From Morchella semilibera (taxonomy: Eukaryota; Ascomycota; Pezizomycetes; Pezizales; Morchellaceae): DNA of 64,000 bases. The notes below the pieces were generated by a model, which ran no database searches, was not told the DNA's origin, and saw only the letters and a program-made list of their open reading frames with translations. Of this stretch, positions 48,361 through 59,349 are shown piece after piece (within the stretch, counting starts at the first letter, position 1; every line of letters starts with the position of its first letter). The stretch spans positions 2,108,001 through 2,172,000 of the forward strand of contig WBVU01000009.1 of assembly GCA_009192285.1 (NCBI GenBank), given 5' to 3'. A program made the translations under genes and the position numbers.

Positions 48361-49053
48361 ATCATTTAATTATTTTTTACTACCACGGACCCACCGCCGC
48401 CATCCTTATCCTAGTCTCGTGCCCATCCCCTATTTTGGTGTGGTTGGAGATGTAGCACTTCATGTATATTACATGTAGTCTGCACACCACATAAAGAAAT
48501 ACCGATTGGGTCTGGGAACGAGACTACCCTTATCTCAACTCTCGCCCTATCCGCACCCCCCATCCCACACGCACACCCCCTACCTAACTCCATCCCAACC
48601 ATCCCGCCACCACCACCGCCGTACAACCCCAACCGACAGCAAGAAACACCGGCGCTACACCCCAACCCCAACCCGACCCGACAGACACAGCAGTTCCCGC
48701 TACCGCAGTTAGAACCAGCACGCGGATGTCAGGGAAGTTCTTGCCCTGGGCCTAAAGAGCTGCCTTTTATCTCCCGGGCGTACTCCTGGGGGAGGGGGTC
48801 ACGTATTACAGGTAGGTAGGTGCAAGGCGAGTGATAGTTTGTGATCTACTACTTATACTACCGGTGGTTACGCCTGGTTAAGACAATTCACATTACGGGG
48901 TCTAGAGTATTTCTGTTTTTGCTTCCAAAGAGTCAAGAATGTGTTTTTATAACAATACAAGCCCAGAGCCACAACCAAACGAATAAGTAATGTAAATATA
49001 TATATATAAACCACCCAGCGAATACACAGAGAGAGAAAAAAAAGCTAACCCTA
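48361..49053. other. intergenic, no gene
   Basis: C-rich low-complexity spacer with a TACATGTA octamer near 48470 and a TA repeat near 48997. It includes the likely 3' UTR of the ankyrin gene. Confidence 0.55.
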
Positions 49054-50424
49054 TTAATCCATTACCACCATTCCTCTCCTCGACCCATGCGCCGGCGGCG
49101 GTTTCCTCCTCCTATCGCCCTCTCCAGACCCCAACACGCTCCCCCCGGCCCCCACCAGCACCTCCACGACCCCGTCCTCACCTCTCGCCGCCGCCAGCGT
49201 AAGCGCCGTCTTCCCCTCCGCCATCATACAGGCGTCGGCCCCGCGGTCCAGCAGCAACTTCACGGTATCCACCATCCCAAACAGGGCCGCCCAGTGCAGC
49301 GGCGTCCGCCCCTCCGCATCCCGAACATTGACGTCGACGCCCTGCTCCAGCACCATCCGCAGCAAATCGTGGTGCCCGCTCTTGACCGCCCACAGGAGCA
49401 GCTGCCCGTCCAGTTCCTCCGACGAATACTTTGCCGCGCCGCGCGATAGCAGCATCCTGATGGTGGCCTCGTACCCGGGCACAAAGTACACATCCAGCGA
49501 CGCCCCCGAGCCAATCGCCGCCCTATCGAGCGGCGTGTGCCCATCATTGTCCCTCGCGGCGATATCCGCCCCGTGCCGCAGCAGCATCTCGCAAACCTCC
49601 GGGGACATCCCCTTCTCCGCGGCGAGGTGCAACGGCGTCCGCCCGCGATCGTCGACCGCGGAGACGGACGCCCCGTGGTCAAGGAGAATCTTCAGCATTT
49701 CCTCGGCGTCGGACACCACGGCGTAGTGCAGTGGGGTCTGCCGGCGCCAGTCGGTCACTTCGATGTTGGCGCCATGGGCAAGGAGGACCCTTAAAACCTC
49801 TGGAGCTGAGGCAACGGCGTTGGCAGTAATCAGGTGCAGCGGCCATACGCCGCCACCGGTGGTGGGGATCGGGATCTCGGGGTTGGCTCCGTGGGAGAGG
49901 AGTAGCTTCACAATCTCCGGATTTGGGTTCATAGAGGCACAGCACGTGTGTAGCGGTGGTTTACCGTCCATGACGCCCAAGTTGACGTCCAGGAGGCCAC
50001 GGTCGAGGAGCAGTTTCACGATGCTCTCGTCGCCCACGCTGACTGCTTTGTGCAGGGCTGTGACCCTGTAGCCTGGGTTGTAGATTGTGATGTCTGCGCC
50101 GTGCTCCAGGAGTATAGGGACGATAACCCGAGGCTTCTTACCCGCAATTGCGTGATAGATGGCAGGCTGGGAAACACCCGTGTAGCTGTTTACATGTGCG
50201 CCTTCACGGAGTAGGAAACGGAGCAGACTCTCGTGGCCTCTCCGACAGGCCCATTCAAGGGCGGTATTTCCACCCACATCCGATTTTGCCTCTGCGTGGA
50301 TGATGGGGAGGAAGAGGTTGGCGAAGCGGCGGCAGGACAGGACAAGGTGATAGACGTCGCTGAGCTGGGCAAAGGAGTGGGCTATGTTGAAATGGAGCTC
50401 ATTGGGAAGAGTGAGAAGAGACAT
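49054..50424 (-). CDS. F-box-like / ankyrin-repeat protein
   Basis: Intronless frame of 456 residues from the ATG at 50424 (MSLLTLPNELHFNIAHSFAQ). The N-terminal 45 residues match the F-box pattern (LPNELHFNIA...LSDVYHLVLSCRRF...LFLPII), like the partial gene at 1-632, which begins MASLLSLPNEIL. About ten ankyrin repeats fill residues 50-440; all show the TPLHxA and LLLxxGAD cores, for example TALHKAVSVGDESIVKLLLD and TPLHYAVVSDAEEMLKILLD. F-box plus ankyrin suggests substrate recruitment to an SCF ubiquitin ligase (family knowledge); the substrate is unknown. The ankyrin region is GC-rich compared with the flanks. The C-terminal tail is short and basic. No membrane span or catalytic site. 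Confidence 0.9.
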   Translation of the reverse strand: MSLLTLPNELHFNIAHSFAQLSDVYHLVLSCRRFANLFLPIIHAEAKSDVGGNTALEWACRRGHESLLRFLLREGAHVNSYTGVSQPAIYHAIAGKKPRVIVPILLEHGADITIYNPGYRVTALHKAVSVGDESIVKLLLDRGLLDVNLGVMDGKPPLHTCCASMNPNPEIVKLLLSHGANPEIPIPTTGGGVWPLHLITANAVASAPEVLRVLLAHGANIEVTDWRRQTPLHYAVVSDAEEMLKILLDHGASVSAVDDRGRTPLHLAAEKGMSPEVCEMLLRHGADIAARDNDGHTPLDRAAIGSGASLDVYFVPGYEATIRMLLSRGAAKYSSEELDGQLLLWAVKSGHHDLLRMVLEQGVDVNVRDAEGRTPLHWAALFGMVDTVKLLLDRGADACMMAEGKTALTLAAARGEDGVVEVLVGAGGSVLGSGEGDRRRKPPPAHGSRRGMVVMD

Positions 50425-51347
50425 CTGGACTGTGCACTGTGGGGATGATGATATTGATGGAGGACTGGGAGAGGGGCGATGGTGTATGTAGCTATTTTAT
50501 TCTCTCGACTGCAACCTGTCCATTGGGATGCCAAGGATATGATCTCCCCCTTACCCTGCTGTCTTGTCTTGTCACCACATACCCGTGAGCGAGTCCACCT
50601 TCTCTAACAGACAGGTTCTTTGCATTCTGCATCACTCGACCCTCTTGGTGACTGGTTGATTGATCATTGGCGTGGGGTGCATACCTATTATGTAATCAGC
50701 CATGTCTCTTTACATACATACATGTAAGTATCTGCAGACCTTCAAACTCGATCCCTACAACTGGTACATGTATGTTTAAAAGTGATTGATTGCACTGACG
50801 GGCGAGAAAAGGAAAAACAATCATATACGTAATCTACATTCCATCGGGCCTTTACCTTCATTTATAGCTACAACCACAGGCCCGAGAAATGCAACTCCAT
50901 GCACCCAAGCGAAGCCCCCATATCCCGCGTAGCACCCATCACGCCCCGTTACACCGACCAACCCTGACCCCACACCGGAAAAGCTCCGCCCCTACTGACT
51001 AATCCAGTACCCAAAATAGCCACACCCGCTACTGATCCCACCAGATAAGATAAGATAACGATACCCATCCATCAATAGACTACACTACTCTACACACCGG
51101 GTGTCCACCGACAGTTAACACTTATACACGACCAACGTCCCTCCCCCTTTTCAGTCGGTGTTTCGCCGGTACGTGGAATGGAGGCTCTAGGATCAACGCG
51201 CACATGGACGGACGGTCTATTTCCGGCTGCGGCTAGGACACAGACTGGCAGACCGGTATCTGAGTAGTAGGGCTGGCTGGCCTGAATGAATGAACGAACC
51301 TGCCGGACGGACCCCAGGGGAGGGGGGTATAGAATCTTTCCTCTCAA
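50425..51347. other. divergent intergenic region, no gene
   Basis: Shared upstream of the ankyrin gene and the secreted-protein gene. TACATGTA octamers near 50725 and 50763. No ORF supported. Confidence 0.55.
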
Positions 51348-51357
51348 TATATATAAA
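51348..51357 (+). promoter_or_regulatory. TATA-like box
   Basis: TATATATAAA lies about 170 bp upstream of the ATG at 51526, on the same strand as the secreted-protein gene. Confidence 0.4.
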
Positions 51358-51525
51358 CCCGTAGCTGCTGTCTACGGTCGAATACGTTACCTCCTTAGAG
51401 TCCAAACCAGCAACTAGCCAGTCTAGTGTAGTGTAGCCAGCGAGGTCCTCTCGCTATCCATTCTTTAATTCTCACTCTTTAATTAGGTCACCTCCCACCA
51501 GCAGGCTGGTCCCCCCCCGTACACA

Positions 51526-52832
51526 ATGCAGCTGTACATCCTCCACTCCCTCCTCCTGCTCCTGTCGCTCACTCATGCGCTCCCCTCCGCGACAACCCTC
51601 ACCCCCACGGCTATCGTGAAGCGCGCGCCGTCGCCGCCCCCAGCGCCGCCAGGCGCACCACCACCGCCTCCTCCACCGCCGCCACCTCCACCTCCACCAG
51701 CGCCGTCGCCGCCAGGACCCCCAGGGGCACCACCACCACCACCACCGCCGCCGCCCCCACCACCGCCGGCCCCCCCGGCAGTGACAAAGACAGTAACGAC
51801 CACCAACGTCCTCACCAGCGTCAAATGGCTCACCTCGACGACCACGGCCGCGACCACGGCCCCCGCCACCACCCAGAAGCCCAACCCCCCTCAGAAGAAG
51901 AAGAAGAAGGGTCCCAACGGCATCCAGCGCTTCTTCAAGAACCTGTTCAAGGGCAAGCCCAAGAAGACCAAAAAACCCGCGCCAAAGACATCCACAAAGC
52001 TCACCACAATCACCACCAACATCTCCGGCAAGAACGTGACGCAGACGCACACCTCCGTCACCACCATCCCTCCCCCGCCCAAGCAGAAGAAGAAGGTGGT
52101 GGTGCTCAAGAAGCTGGTGCAGACGCTGACGCTGACGAGTAGCGCTGTGAGCACGCTTCCGCCGACGGCGCCGGGGGCGAAGGGCGTTGTGACGACGGTC
52201 GTGAAGACGGTGACGACGACGACAACGAGGGCGCCGAGCTTGACGACGAGGGTCGTTACCACCACTGTGCGGCCGAGGCGCAAGGGGAGAAGACGGTCGT
52301 CAAGACGGTCACCAGGATTGGCGTTGTGGTCCCGAAGGGGGGGAAGAAGAAGGGTGATGCGTTCAGGGGGCTGGTCAAGGCTGTGAAGGACCGGAAGAAG
52401 GCGGATGACGAGAGGAAGAAAAAGGAGAAGGAGCGGAAGAAGAAGGAGAAGGAGCAGAAGAAGAAGGCGAAGAAGCAGAAGAAGAAGACCAAGAAGGAGA
52501 AGAAGAAGGCGGAGGAGGCGCGCAAGAAGGCCGAGAAGGCGAGGAAGAAGGCGGAGGAGGCGAGAAAGAAGGCAGAGGAGGCGAAGAGGAAGGAGGAAGA
52601 GGCGAAGCGAAAGGCGGAGGAGGAGAAGAGGAAGGAGGAGGAGAAAAAGAAGACTTCTTCGACCTCTTCGACCTCTTCTTCGAGCTCTACTAGCTCTACC
52701 TCGTCATCCTCGTCGTCGAAGAGTAGTTCGAGCTCTTCAACCTCTACTACGACCTCGACAACCTCGAAGCCGACGTCAAGCACATCTACGACATCCTCGA
52801 CCACCTCGAGCACAACAACTACCTGGAAATAA
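51526..52832 (+). CDS. secreted Pro/Lys/Ser-rich protein, reading frame shifts in the middle
   Basis: The start MQLYILHSLLLLLSLTHALP is a clear signal peptide at a TATA-led promoter. Order: signal peptide (1-20), a KR dibasic site, two long poly-proline tracts rich in APP/GPP (about 35-85), a Thr-rich part (VTKTVTTTNVLTSV), a Lys cluster (KKKKKGPNGIQRFF), and more Thr repeats to about residue 245. A second frame then supplies a Lys/Glu/Ala helix with tandem EEARKKAEKARKKAEE units and a Ser/Thr tail ending in TTTTWK. The two frames overlap near 52230-52386 and the second begins to look coding at about 52280 (EKTVVKTVTRIGVVVPKGG), so either an indel in a G-rich stretch, a sequencing error, or an unrecognised small intron separates them. 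Probably a cell-wall or extracellular, extensin-like structural protein; function unknown. Confidence 0.62.
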
Positions 52833-53627
52833 GCTGCTACTCTCGACGAGCATCCACATCCAGAGACGAATTTTTCCTTCTTTCTTCGGGCAGCATCTTA
52901 AAAAAACAGATCTCTTTAGGGTATTTGTTTGGAGTTTTAGGTGTCCTTTATTTATCTCTTTCCTTCTTTCTTTCCTTTTTCCGGTTGGGGCACATTTGCA
53001 TTACACTACGGTTAGATTGTGACGATAAAGTTCTGTATGTACTTATGTAGTTAGAAAAATACACATATGGTAACAAAACAACCTAAAACGAGGTACATAT
53101 GTGATATATATATACCTGTTAAGACTCACCTATGAATTAGTACATGACGTGCCTTACAAACCTGTCAGTGAGGAAGCATTTACTCTGCTATGTAGTAGAG
53201 TCTGTCCATGTTCATACAGTACCAAAAAGAGGGGTGGGATCACTACGGTATTCTCGTCGGTACGCTAGCATTGCGGTAAGAATACGGTATTTGTACAGTA
53301 CTCTTCCTCTAATGCCGATTTAATTCGGTATTTGTCACTAAATTCCGTAGTCCTATGGTAGTGATTTCACCCCATTTTTTCATACTGTATGTAAGCCTCC
53401 CACCGCGTACCGGGCTGGGTGCGCCGGCCTATGGCCAGTAACTTTACCAATTTCAAGTTGTAGCGGAAAACGCCCCCGCCATGCCTACTGTGCACCTGTA
53501 CCTCCTCCTTGCAATTGGGAAGTCGGGAAATCTGAAGGTTTCAACAGCGTAGGGGGGTAGCGGACCCTTTCTTTCCCGGAATGGGCATGATGTGCAGTCT
53601 TAGACTACATGCGCATGCATGTACATG
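52833..53627. other. intergenic with MITE copy
   Basis: Holds a TACAGTA-ended MITE at 53215-53389; otherwise no gene. Confidence 0.55.
53215..53389 (-). mobile_element. MITE, TACAGTA-ended family, longer copy
   Basis: TACAGTACCAAAAAGAGGGG at the left and CCCCATTTTTTCATACTGTA at the right form inverted ends. Reverse-complement match to 17443-17539, with more internal sequence. A TA target duplication is possible but masked by the TA in the ends. Confidence 0.7.
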
Positions 53628-54432
53628 TTCTATCCGGCCGGCGAGGTTTTCCACTTCGTGAGGAGCTGGGCGCCCTATGCAGTCAGGTTACTTTGGCCCC
53701 AGCAGGTTGACTGGTCCGTGAAGAGGGAAGACAGGCTTTGTGAAAGGGACGACCGAAGGTTAAGGGTCGTTTGGCAGGTAGACAAGGCGGAGTTTCTACG
53801 GACAGCAAATAGATCGTTGAAAGTCAACGGGCATGGGTTTACAAGGGTGAAAACTCCTTTAAACAAGCCGCGGGCCCTCAGTTAAACCTTTAACCGTGTC
53901 CCTTTCACGGACCAGTCAACCTACAGGGCGAGGCAACCTGCCCACGAAGCTATTCTATTCACAAAGTCCAATATTGATGACTGTGTTAATTACAAAAGTT
54001 AAAGGAGTGTACCTGAAAATACCCAAGAGCCTCGCCTTTTAAACTATACTCTAGCTCTAGATCTACCGGGCTATGTTCTTGGCTGGTGATAGGGCATCTA
54101 TACTCAATAGCTCTCTTGTCCCACAGGGCGCTGCGGGCCCTTTTCCTGCCAACAGGGGCCGATAAACTATGACCTCGGGTGTTATATTAACACGTATAGC
54201 TCCGGAAGTCTTAAACCTGGTACTCTGGGGGGGACGGGGCGAGGACAGTGTCCGGTGCAAGGGCTAGGTTTCTGTTGTCACAATAACGTTCCTGTCCCCC
54301 GTCCCTTTCCATAGGACCAGGTTTAAGACTTCCGGAGCTGTATCTTTGTGTTCTATTTAGCGAACCAGCCGACCTACCGGCGAAGGCGCCCTCTTCACAA
54401 AATGGGAGGCCCCACCGCCCGGCCGGATAGAA
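53628..54432. mobile_element. foldback element with TTCTATCCGGCCGG ends
   Basis: The 14-mer TTCTATCCGGCCGG at 53628-53641 is inverted at 54419-54432. Inside, GGTTGACTGGTCCGTGAA at about 53704 is inverted near 53897-53921, and a perfect 24-bp arm pair occurs at 54198-54221 and 54316-54339. No ORF with coding character; probably a nested non-autonomous DNA element. Confidence 0.6.
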
Positions 54433-54603
54433 CATTACATGGCGGAATAGGGGATCAGGTCCGCCAGTAGTTACTCGTATGTAAGAATGCTGACTTACAT
54501 AATACAGATAAGGTTAGGGTTAGGCTTTATAGCTCCTGGGTATGTCGTGCATTAGCGTGCCCGGCCCTATCCAGGGAGTAATTACATGTAGCACATCTGA
54601 TAA

Positions 54604-54722
54604 GGGCCGTTTGGTAACAGGCCGAACCGGGGTTTCCATCCCTGTAAACTCCGTTTCAACAATCTTTTTGTTAGGCCTTGATCCTAATTGGAAACTCCGT
54701 TTTGCCTAGTTGCCAAACGGGC
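54604..54722. mobile_element. MITE-like inverted repeat, GGGCCGTTTGG ends
   Basis: Left arm GGGCCGTTTGGTAACAGGC and right arm GCCTAGTTGCCAAACGGGC are imperfect inverted repeats of about 33 bp with GGTTTCC/GGAAACTCC next to them. No ORF. Confidence 0.6.
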
Positions 54723-56183
54723 ATTTTCGAAACGCCGTTTCAAGCACGAAGACTCTTCACACAAAACAAAACGCCGTTATCTTTGCTGAGGTTCGCCGTG
54801 CGAGCGGGCCCCAAGCATTCGAATTCAAAGGGTTGACAAATACACTCACCCAAAATCGAGATCACATAATTATAGGGTTTTCGGGCGCTCATGATCATTA
54901 GGGTTGGGCAAGAAACGTATCTTCCGTCCTGGTATTATCAGGCCTACAGGCTCAATAACCTGCCGGGGGTATTCTAGTAGCACGTACGTCTACCTACTTG
55001 GCGTTTCTCCAATTAACGTACTCTAGTATGCTACTCTACCAATGAAACCAACTGGAATCTAGAACTTCATGCAGGCTCGAGGCCTAGGTGTTGTTGTACA
55101 AAGGATTATTAGTGAATGAATGATCTGAGCCTACCTTCCCCCCCCCGCCTTCACTAAAACCTACGTCACGAAGTGCTGCAATTTTTTTTTTCTGGACGAT
55201 TGGCTAGCTACGACTGCCTACTAGATACACCAATCTTCTGGCCGGGGAAGCTAACTACAGGAGTAAAGCCCATAGAGCCGCCCGCACACTTGCCTTAGCT
55301 TACATAACGCAAGTATATATCTTTCGCAGGTCAGATCGGGATCCCCCTCATGTACGACGGCACTAGCTAATATGCTCCGAATTCATCGAAGATGGTATTC
55401 CCCCTAAACTACATGTATTACATGTCGCCCATCCTGGTTCTCTCCCTACATACCGGTACCTTCTTGCCTTGCGCCCGCCACTCTCCCTTGTATCTCTACT
55501 AACAATTTCATTCCTTTCTCCTATACTCTATATATCTACTTAGATAAAACAGTTCATCTCAATAGCCGGTCATGACAAACACCCGCCTCCCTGAAAATAG
55601 GCTAGTGCGGGCAATTAAATACATGTAGCTATAGAAATATCTACCATCGTAGCTTAGCTAGATACACAAGTACATTATAGGTCTTTGTAGATTATATTAG
55701 TTACGTCCCCATTAATACCCACCGTATAATCAGATCTAACTATTATAATCGGTTAGCTGTCTCGAAAAACTCATAAGCTGCGCATCTAGGAACGTTTGTA
55801 GGGCGGATACCACATAACGCATTTGTGAATACAATCTAGTGCCAGTTAGTATCCCATTGCAGGTTCCGCTGGGTGGTACATACTGCGGCGGGCGAATACG
55901 TATGGTCAATGTTGCGGTTGGTGCCTTTATCTTATCTCATCAGATCCTGCCCCAAAAGGCTTTAGCGTGGTCGACTGACCCAATAAGAGAGGCTCAGCCT
56001 ACGCGCTAATGCAGGCTCGAGAGACGTTACACATGGTTGGTACCAGGTACTAGTAGGTACATGCTTGAGTGGGTATAAATCCAAGGCCATCTCCCTCCCT
56101 CTCTTTCATCAAGACTCACACGAAGTGCTGCCAAAATTCTCAATCACCTTGCTACCACGATTACTTATTGCATAATATACGAC
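54723..56183. other. intergenic with zinc-finger-gene leader remnant
   Basis: At 55150-55225 the sequence CACGAAGTGCTGCAATTTT-run followed by GCTACGACTGCCTAC repeats the leader seen upstream of the zinc-finger genes (56118, 59252), but no coding part follows. TACATGTA octamers near 54585, 55410, 55618. Confidence 0.55.
56074..56080 (+). promoter_or_regulatory. TATA-like box of zinc-finger gene A
   Basis: TATAAAT 110 bp upstream of the proposed ATG at 56184. Confidence 0.4.
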
Positions 56184-57040
56184 ATGTCATATTTGTCTTA
56201 CCCTATTGGCTCTGTCCTTATGTCTCAAGAGGACATGGGGGAGGCCAATCGGTAACTTTTTTTTTTTTTGATTGAAAGCTAATATAATGTATATAATGCG
56301 TATCAGCCCTCGCTTATACGCACACACAATCGGTTCCGCCTTACTTGCCGTGGGGTTGATTCATGAGGCTGAAAACATACATGCATTCAATCTATCCAAG
56401 CCTATTGATGTGCCTGAAGCTGTCTCCGGACAGTCAGGTACACCAGAACATCCCGACCTGCTAGCTATATATACGTTTGAGACACCCGATGTTCAACATA
56501 CGTTCGAACAGCTTGAGCCGCGGGATTTATTATCCGAACCACTTGATCTATATGAGCCGGTCCACGATCCCGAACACTTGAATCGCTCAAGTCCGGAACA
56601 CCCATTATTGGATGAAACTATCAATGAGTCCTCCGCACCCGAGAGGCAGATACCTCCCCCGGTTCGAGTCTCTTGCGAAGGAAACTGTAATGGAGATTTA
56701 ATGTATATAATCCGCGCCCCCTCCTTGCTCTTGGTATACTAACATAGTCCATAGTGGCCCTCACACATGCAAACGTGACGGGGGGGCGCTTCGTATTACC
56801 TGCCTTAGCGCCCGTTGCACGTCCAAATTCCCTACAAAGCATGGCTTCAACCGCCACTGCAAATCGGCACACAAGCTCGGGAATCTTATCGACTGTGAAT
56901 TTGCTGGATGTACCAGGGTTGGTAGTTCAGGGTTCACCCGTCGGGACAATATGGTTCAGCATTTGAGAGATGTGCACGGAATGGAAGCCGCTATCCGGAA
57001 ATTCCGAATTAAGGGACCGGTGCGGGTGTATGTTCATTGA
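56184..57040 (+). CDS. C2H2 zinc-finger protein, tandem copy A (three exons)
   Basis: Exons 56184-56251, 56307-56702 and 56755-57040, 249 residues, phases 2 and 2 throughout. Intron 1 (55 nt) starts GTAACT and continues with a T run, branch GCTAAT, acceptor TATCAG; intron 2 (52 nt) has branch CTAAC and acceptor CATAG. The N-terminal 150 residues are acidic, Pro/Glu-rich (EPLDLYEPVHDPEHLNRSSP), a possible activation or interaction region. After VSCEGNCNGDL comes GPHTCKRDGG, then two C2H2 fingers: CLSARC...FNRHCKSAH and CEFAGC...DNMVQHLRDVH. DNA binding is the family expectation; no target known. It is about 50% similar by eye in the finger part to the gene at 59350-60284, with the same exon pattern. 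Confidence 0.8.
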
Positions 57041-59349
57041 TATAGCGGTTTTGTGGTTCATCGGTTAACGTTGTGTATGGCGGCGGCGGCTAATCCGCGG
57101 TTCTTTCCTTTATTCTACTAACGCCCTATGAGGGTATTTTGTATTCACATTTTTTTCTTTTGACGTTGGCTATCTCTCAGCTCTTTATTTCCCTTCTCTT
57201 ATATCCTATTTTCTTTGTTGAAGCATATACCCACTCCATTTCTGGCCATTTTCTATCTTACTGCTTGATTTCTTTACCCAACTTGCTTGATTTCTTTACC
57301 CAACTCTTTCCTGTCATTTCCCGCTTTTCTTACAGTACTCTATCGGTAGCTTCCCAGTCGTTTCCCAGAACTCTAGCCCCACAAAAAAATTAAAACCAAA
57401 AACACGAAGATTGATGCTCTTCTCCGCTGAATCATGGTGGCGGAAGCCTTCTCTGTATGTTTGATATGCAGTAGTTTTCGGTGTTAGACTAGCTAGTATT
57501 CTCTTTTTATCCCATCTTGAAGGGCCCAGTGAGACGCATTTGCAACCACGGCCTCAACAGAGGGCCGAATAGACCCACATTAACCAAAAAGGATTGGATG
57601 ACCCTGATACAGAGAAATAGAAAAACAACAAAGCAATTATGCTGCATATTTATTAGACCCGCAGAGGAGTCCTGGTCATTGATTATAATACCCAACCGCG
57701 TTGCCATGATAAATGGTACCGCCGAGTTGTAGATTACTAAACATGAACCGGGGTTTATGATCATAGAACCTTTGCTGATGTAAGCATATACCAACTGGCT
57801 CTTGAAGGAACAGGTCTAAAGCCCCAGTGCAGTGCGCACATCGAGAAGAAAACAGAGTATATCGAGTTGCCTCCCCCCTTATGAAATCTGCTTTGGGTTT
57901 CCTCGAGCTGTCTCGATTCTCCTCGAACTAGGTCTTGGCAGCGATCTCTCAATAGTCCTTATCTGGTTCGATTACCCAGGGGGTTGCTAGAGATCGAGTG
58001 ATCGAGTGTGATCGGATCTGAATCTACGGAGGCTCGTGTAACACTGGCCGCCAACGACAACGGAGATGTAAGTAAATACGTACATACATGTATGGTGCGG
58101 CGCGTCTTAAAGGTGACATGTTGGTATCTGAGTTGGAACACTCCGGTTGCTTACGAACCAATAAGATCCTTAAATTCCAGCCATGTTATGGCTGAAAACT
58201 AGACCTTGGCTGTAACTCTGTACTGTAGGGTATAAATGGGTATAACACTGTTCCACTTCATCAGGTCTTGGCGCTTTTTACATACAAAAGTAGGTAAATG
58301 GCATTGCTTATAACTTTTTAACCAGACAAGATATCAAAAATCTAACAGATCAAATTCTTCATATTAGGTATATCTATAATTTAGCCTGTTAGATTTTTGA
58401 TATCTTCTCTGGTTAAAAAGTTATAAGCGATGCAATTTATGTCACCTTTAACGTGCGCGGCACCATATGCAGGTTCGAGGTGCTAAGACAATCTGGTACT
58501 TTCAATGTCTCAACCAGCTGCCCGTGGGGTCCAGCTGGTAAACACCCAGAGTCTAATTAGCAAAAATGTCCCCAAGCTTTGTATTAAATCAGTCATGAAT
58601 GGTGCACTACCTACTACTATAGCCTCTATCTACATGTAGTACGTAGCTGACAACAGAAAGAGTACTTGCCTAAGCACATAGTCTAGAGTTGTTACTTTCG
58701 CGATCGGGTCTGCTCGCTTATCTGACTATCTTGTGGAGGCTGCTGGATTATGCGTGATATACGCGAGTGACAATGTAATTAAGGGGGTTAGGTTATGTCG
58801 AGAATACATTGATCAATAGATCAGATATGGTGTGAACCAAACCCATGTATTATTTCCTATCCCCTGGACGAATGAGACAGTGGAAAATCTCTCTCATGAA
58901 TAAACCCGCGAACTTTATGGCACATTGGTAGTATTCTAAGGACTGCAACTGCCAGATCCGGGCGCTAGTGCATGAGAGAGGTCCTCCGGTGTCTCGTTCG
59001 TCCAGGGGATGGGCCTAGCTAAGACCAATGCTGTGCTCGAGTGATATCTGGTGACCGAGGCTGAACTTTTAACTCACTGAGTGTTGTGTTACCAGTTATC
59101 TGCGCCAATGACTTAGATTTGATACCCAATAGATGTTGTAGAAGCGAATTATCCCTGCCAGGCTCGGTACTAAAAACGCAACTTTACACGAAGGGTGGCT
59201 AGTCGTGGATAAAGTTGGGTCTATCCCCCCTCCCTCTCTTCATCAAGGTTCGCGCGAAGTGCTGCTATTTTTAACCATCACCCGGCTACGACTGCCTAGC
59301 CTGCTGAAAGATATCTGTCTTGTTATACCATTGGTCTTCCTTGTCTCAA
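57041..59349. other. intergenic with a long inverted-repeat MITE
   Basis: Includes the probable 3' UTR of gene A (tandem CTTGATTTCTTTACCCAACT near 57265-57305), the MITE at 58093-58465, TACATGTA near 58085 and 58631, and the leader of gene B at 59220-59300. No gene. Confidence 0.55.
58093..58465. mobile_element. MITE with long inverted repeats and TA flanks
   Basis: Left TGGTGCGGCGCGTCTTAAAG and right (reverse complement) TGGTGCCGCGCACGTTAAAG match; both are flanked by TA. Nearly perfect inner arms, CATTGCTTATAACTTTTTAA at 58302 and its inverse ending at 58434, extend the inverted repeat to about 50 bp more. TA flanks point to a Tc1/mariner-type source (inference). No ORF. Confidence 0.72.

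Noticed and set aside
51472-52050. Minus-strand Gly/Trp/Arg-rich frames
   Set aside because: Antisense of the poly-proline tracts in the secreted-protein gene.
57960-57985. B-box-like GGTTCGATTACCC as a tRNA end
   Set aside because: No matching A box or stems around it.
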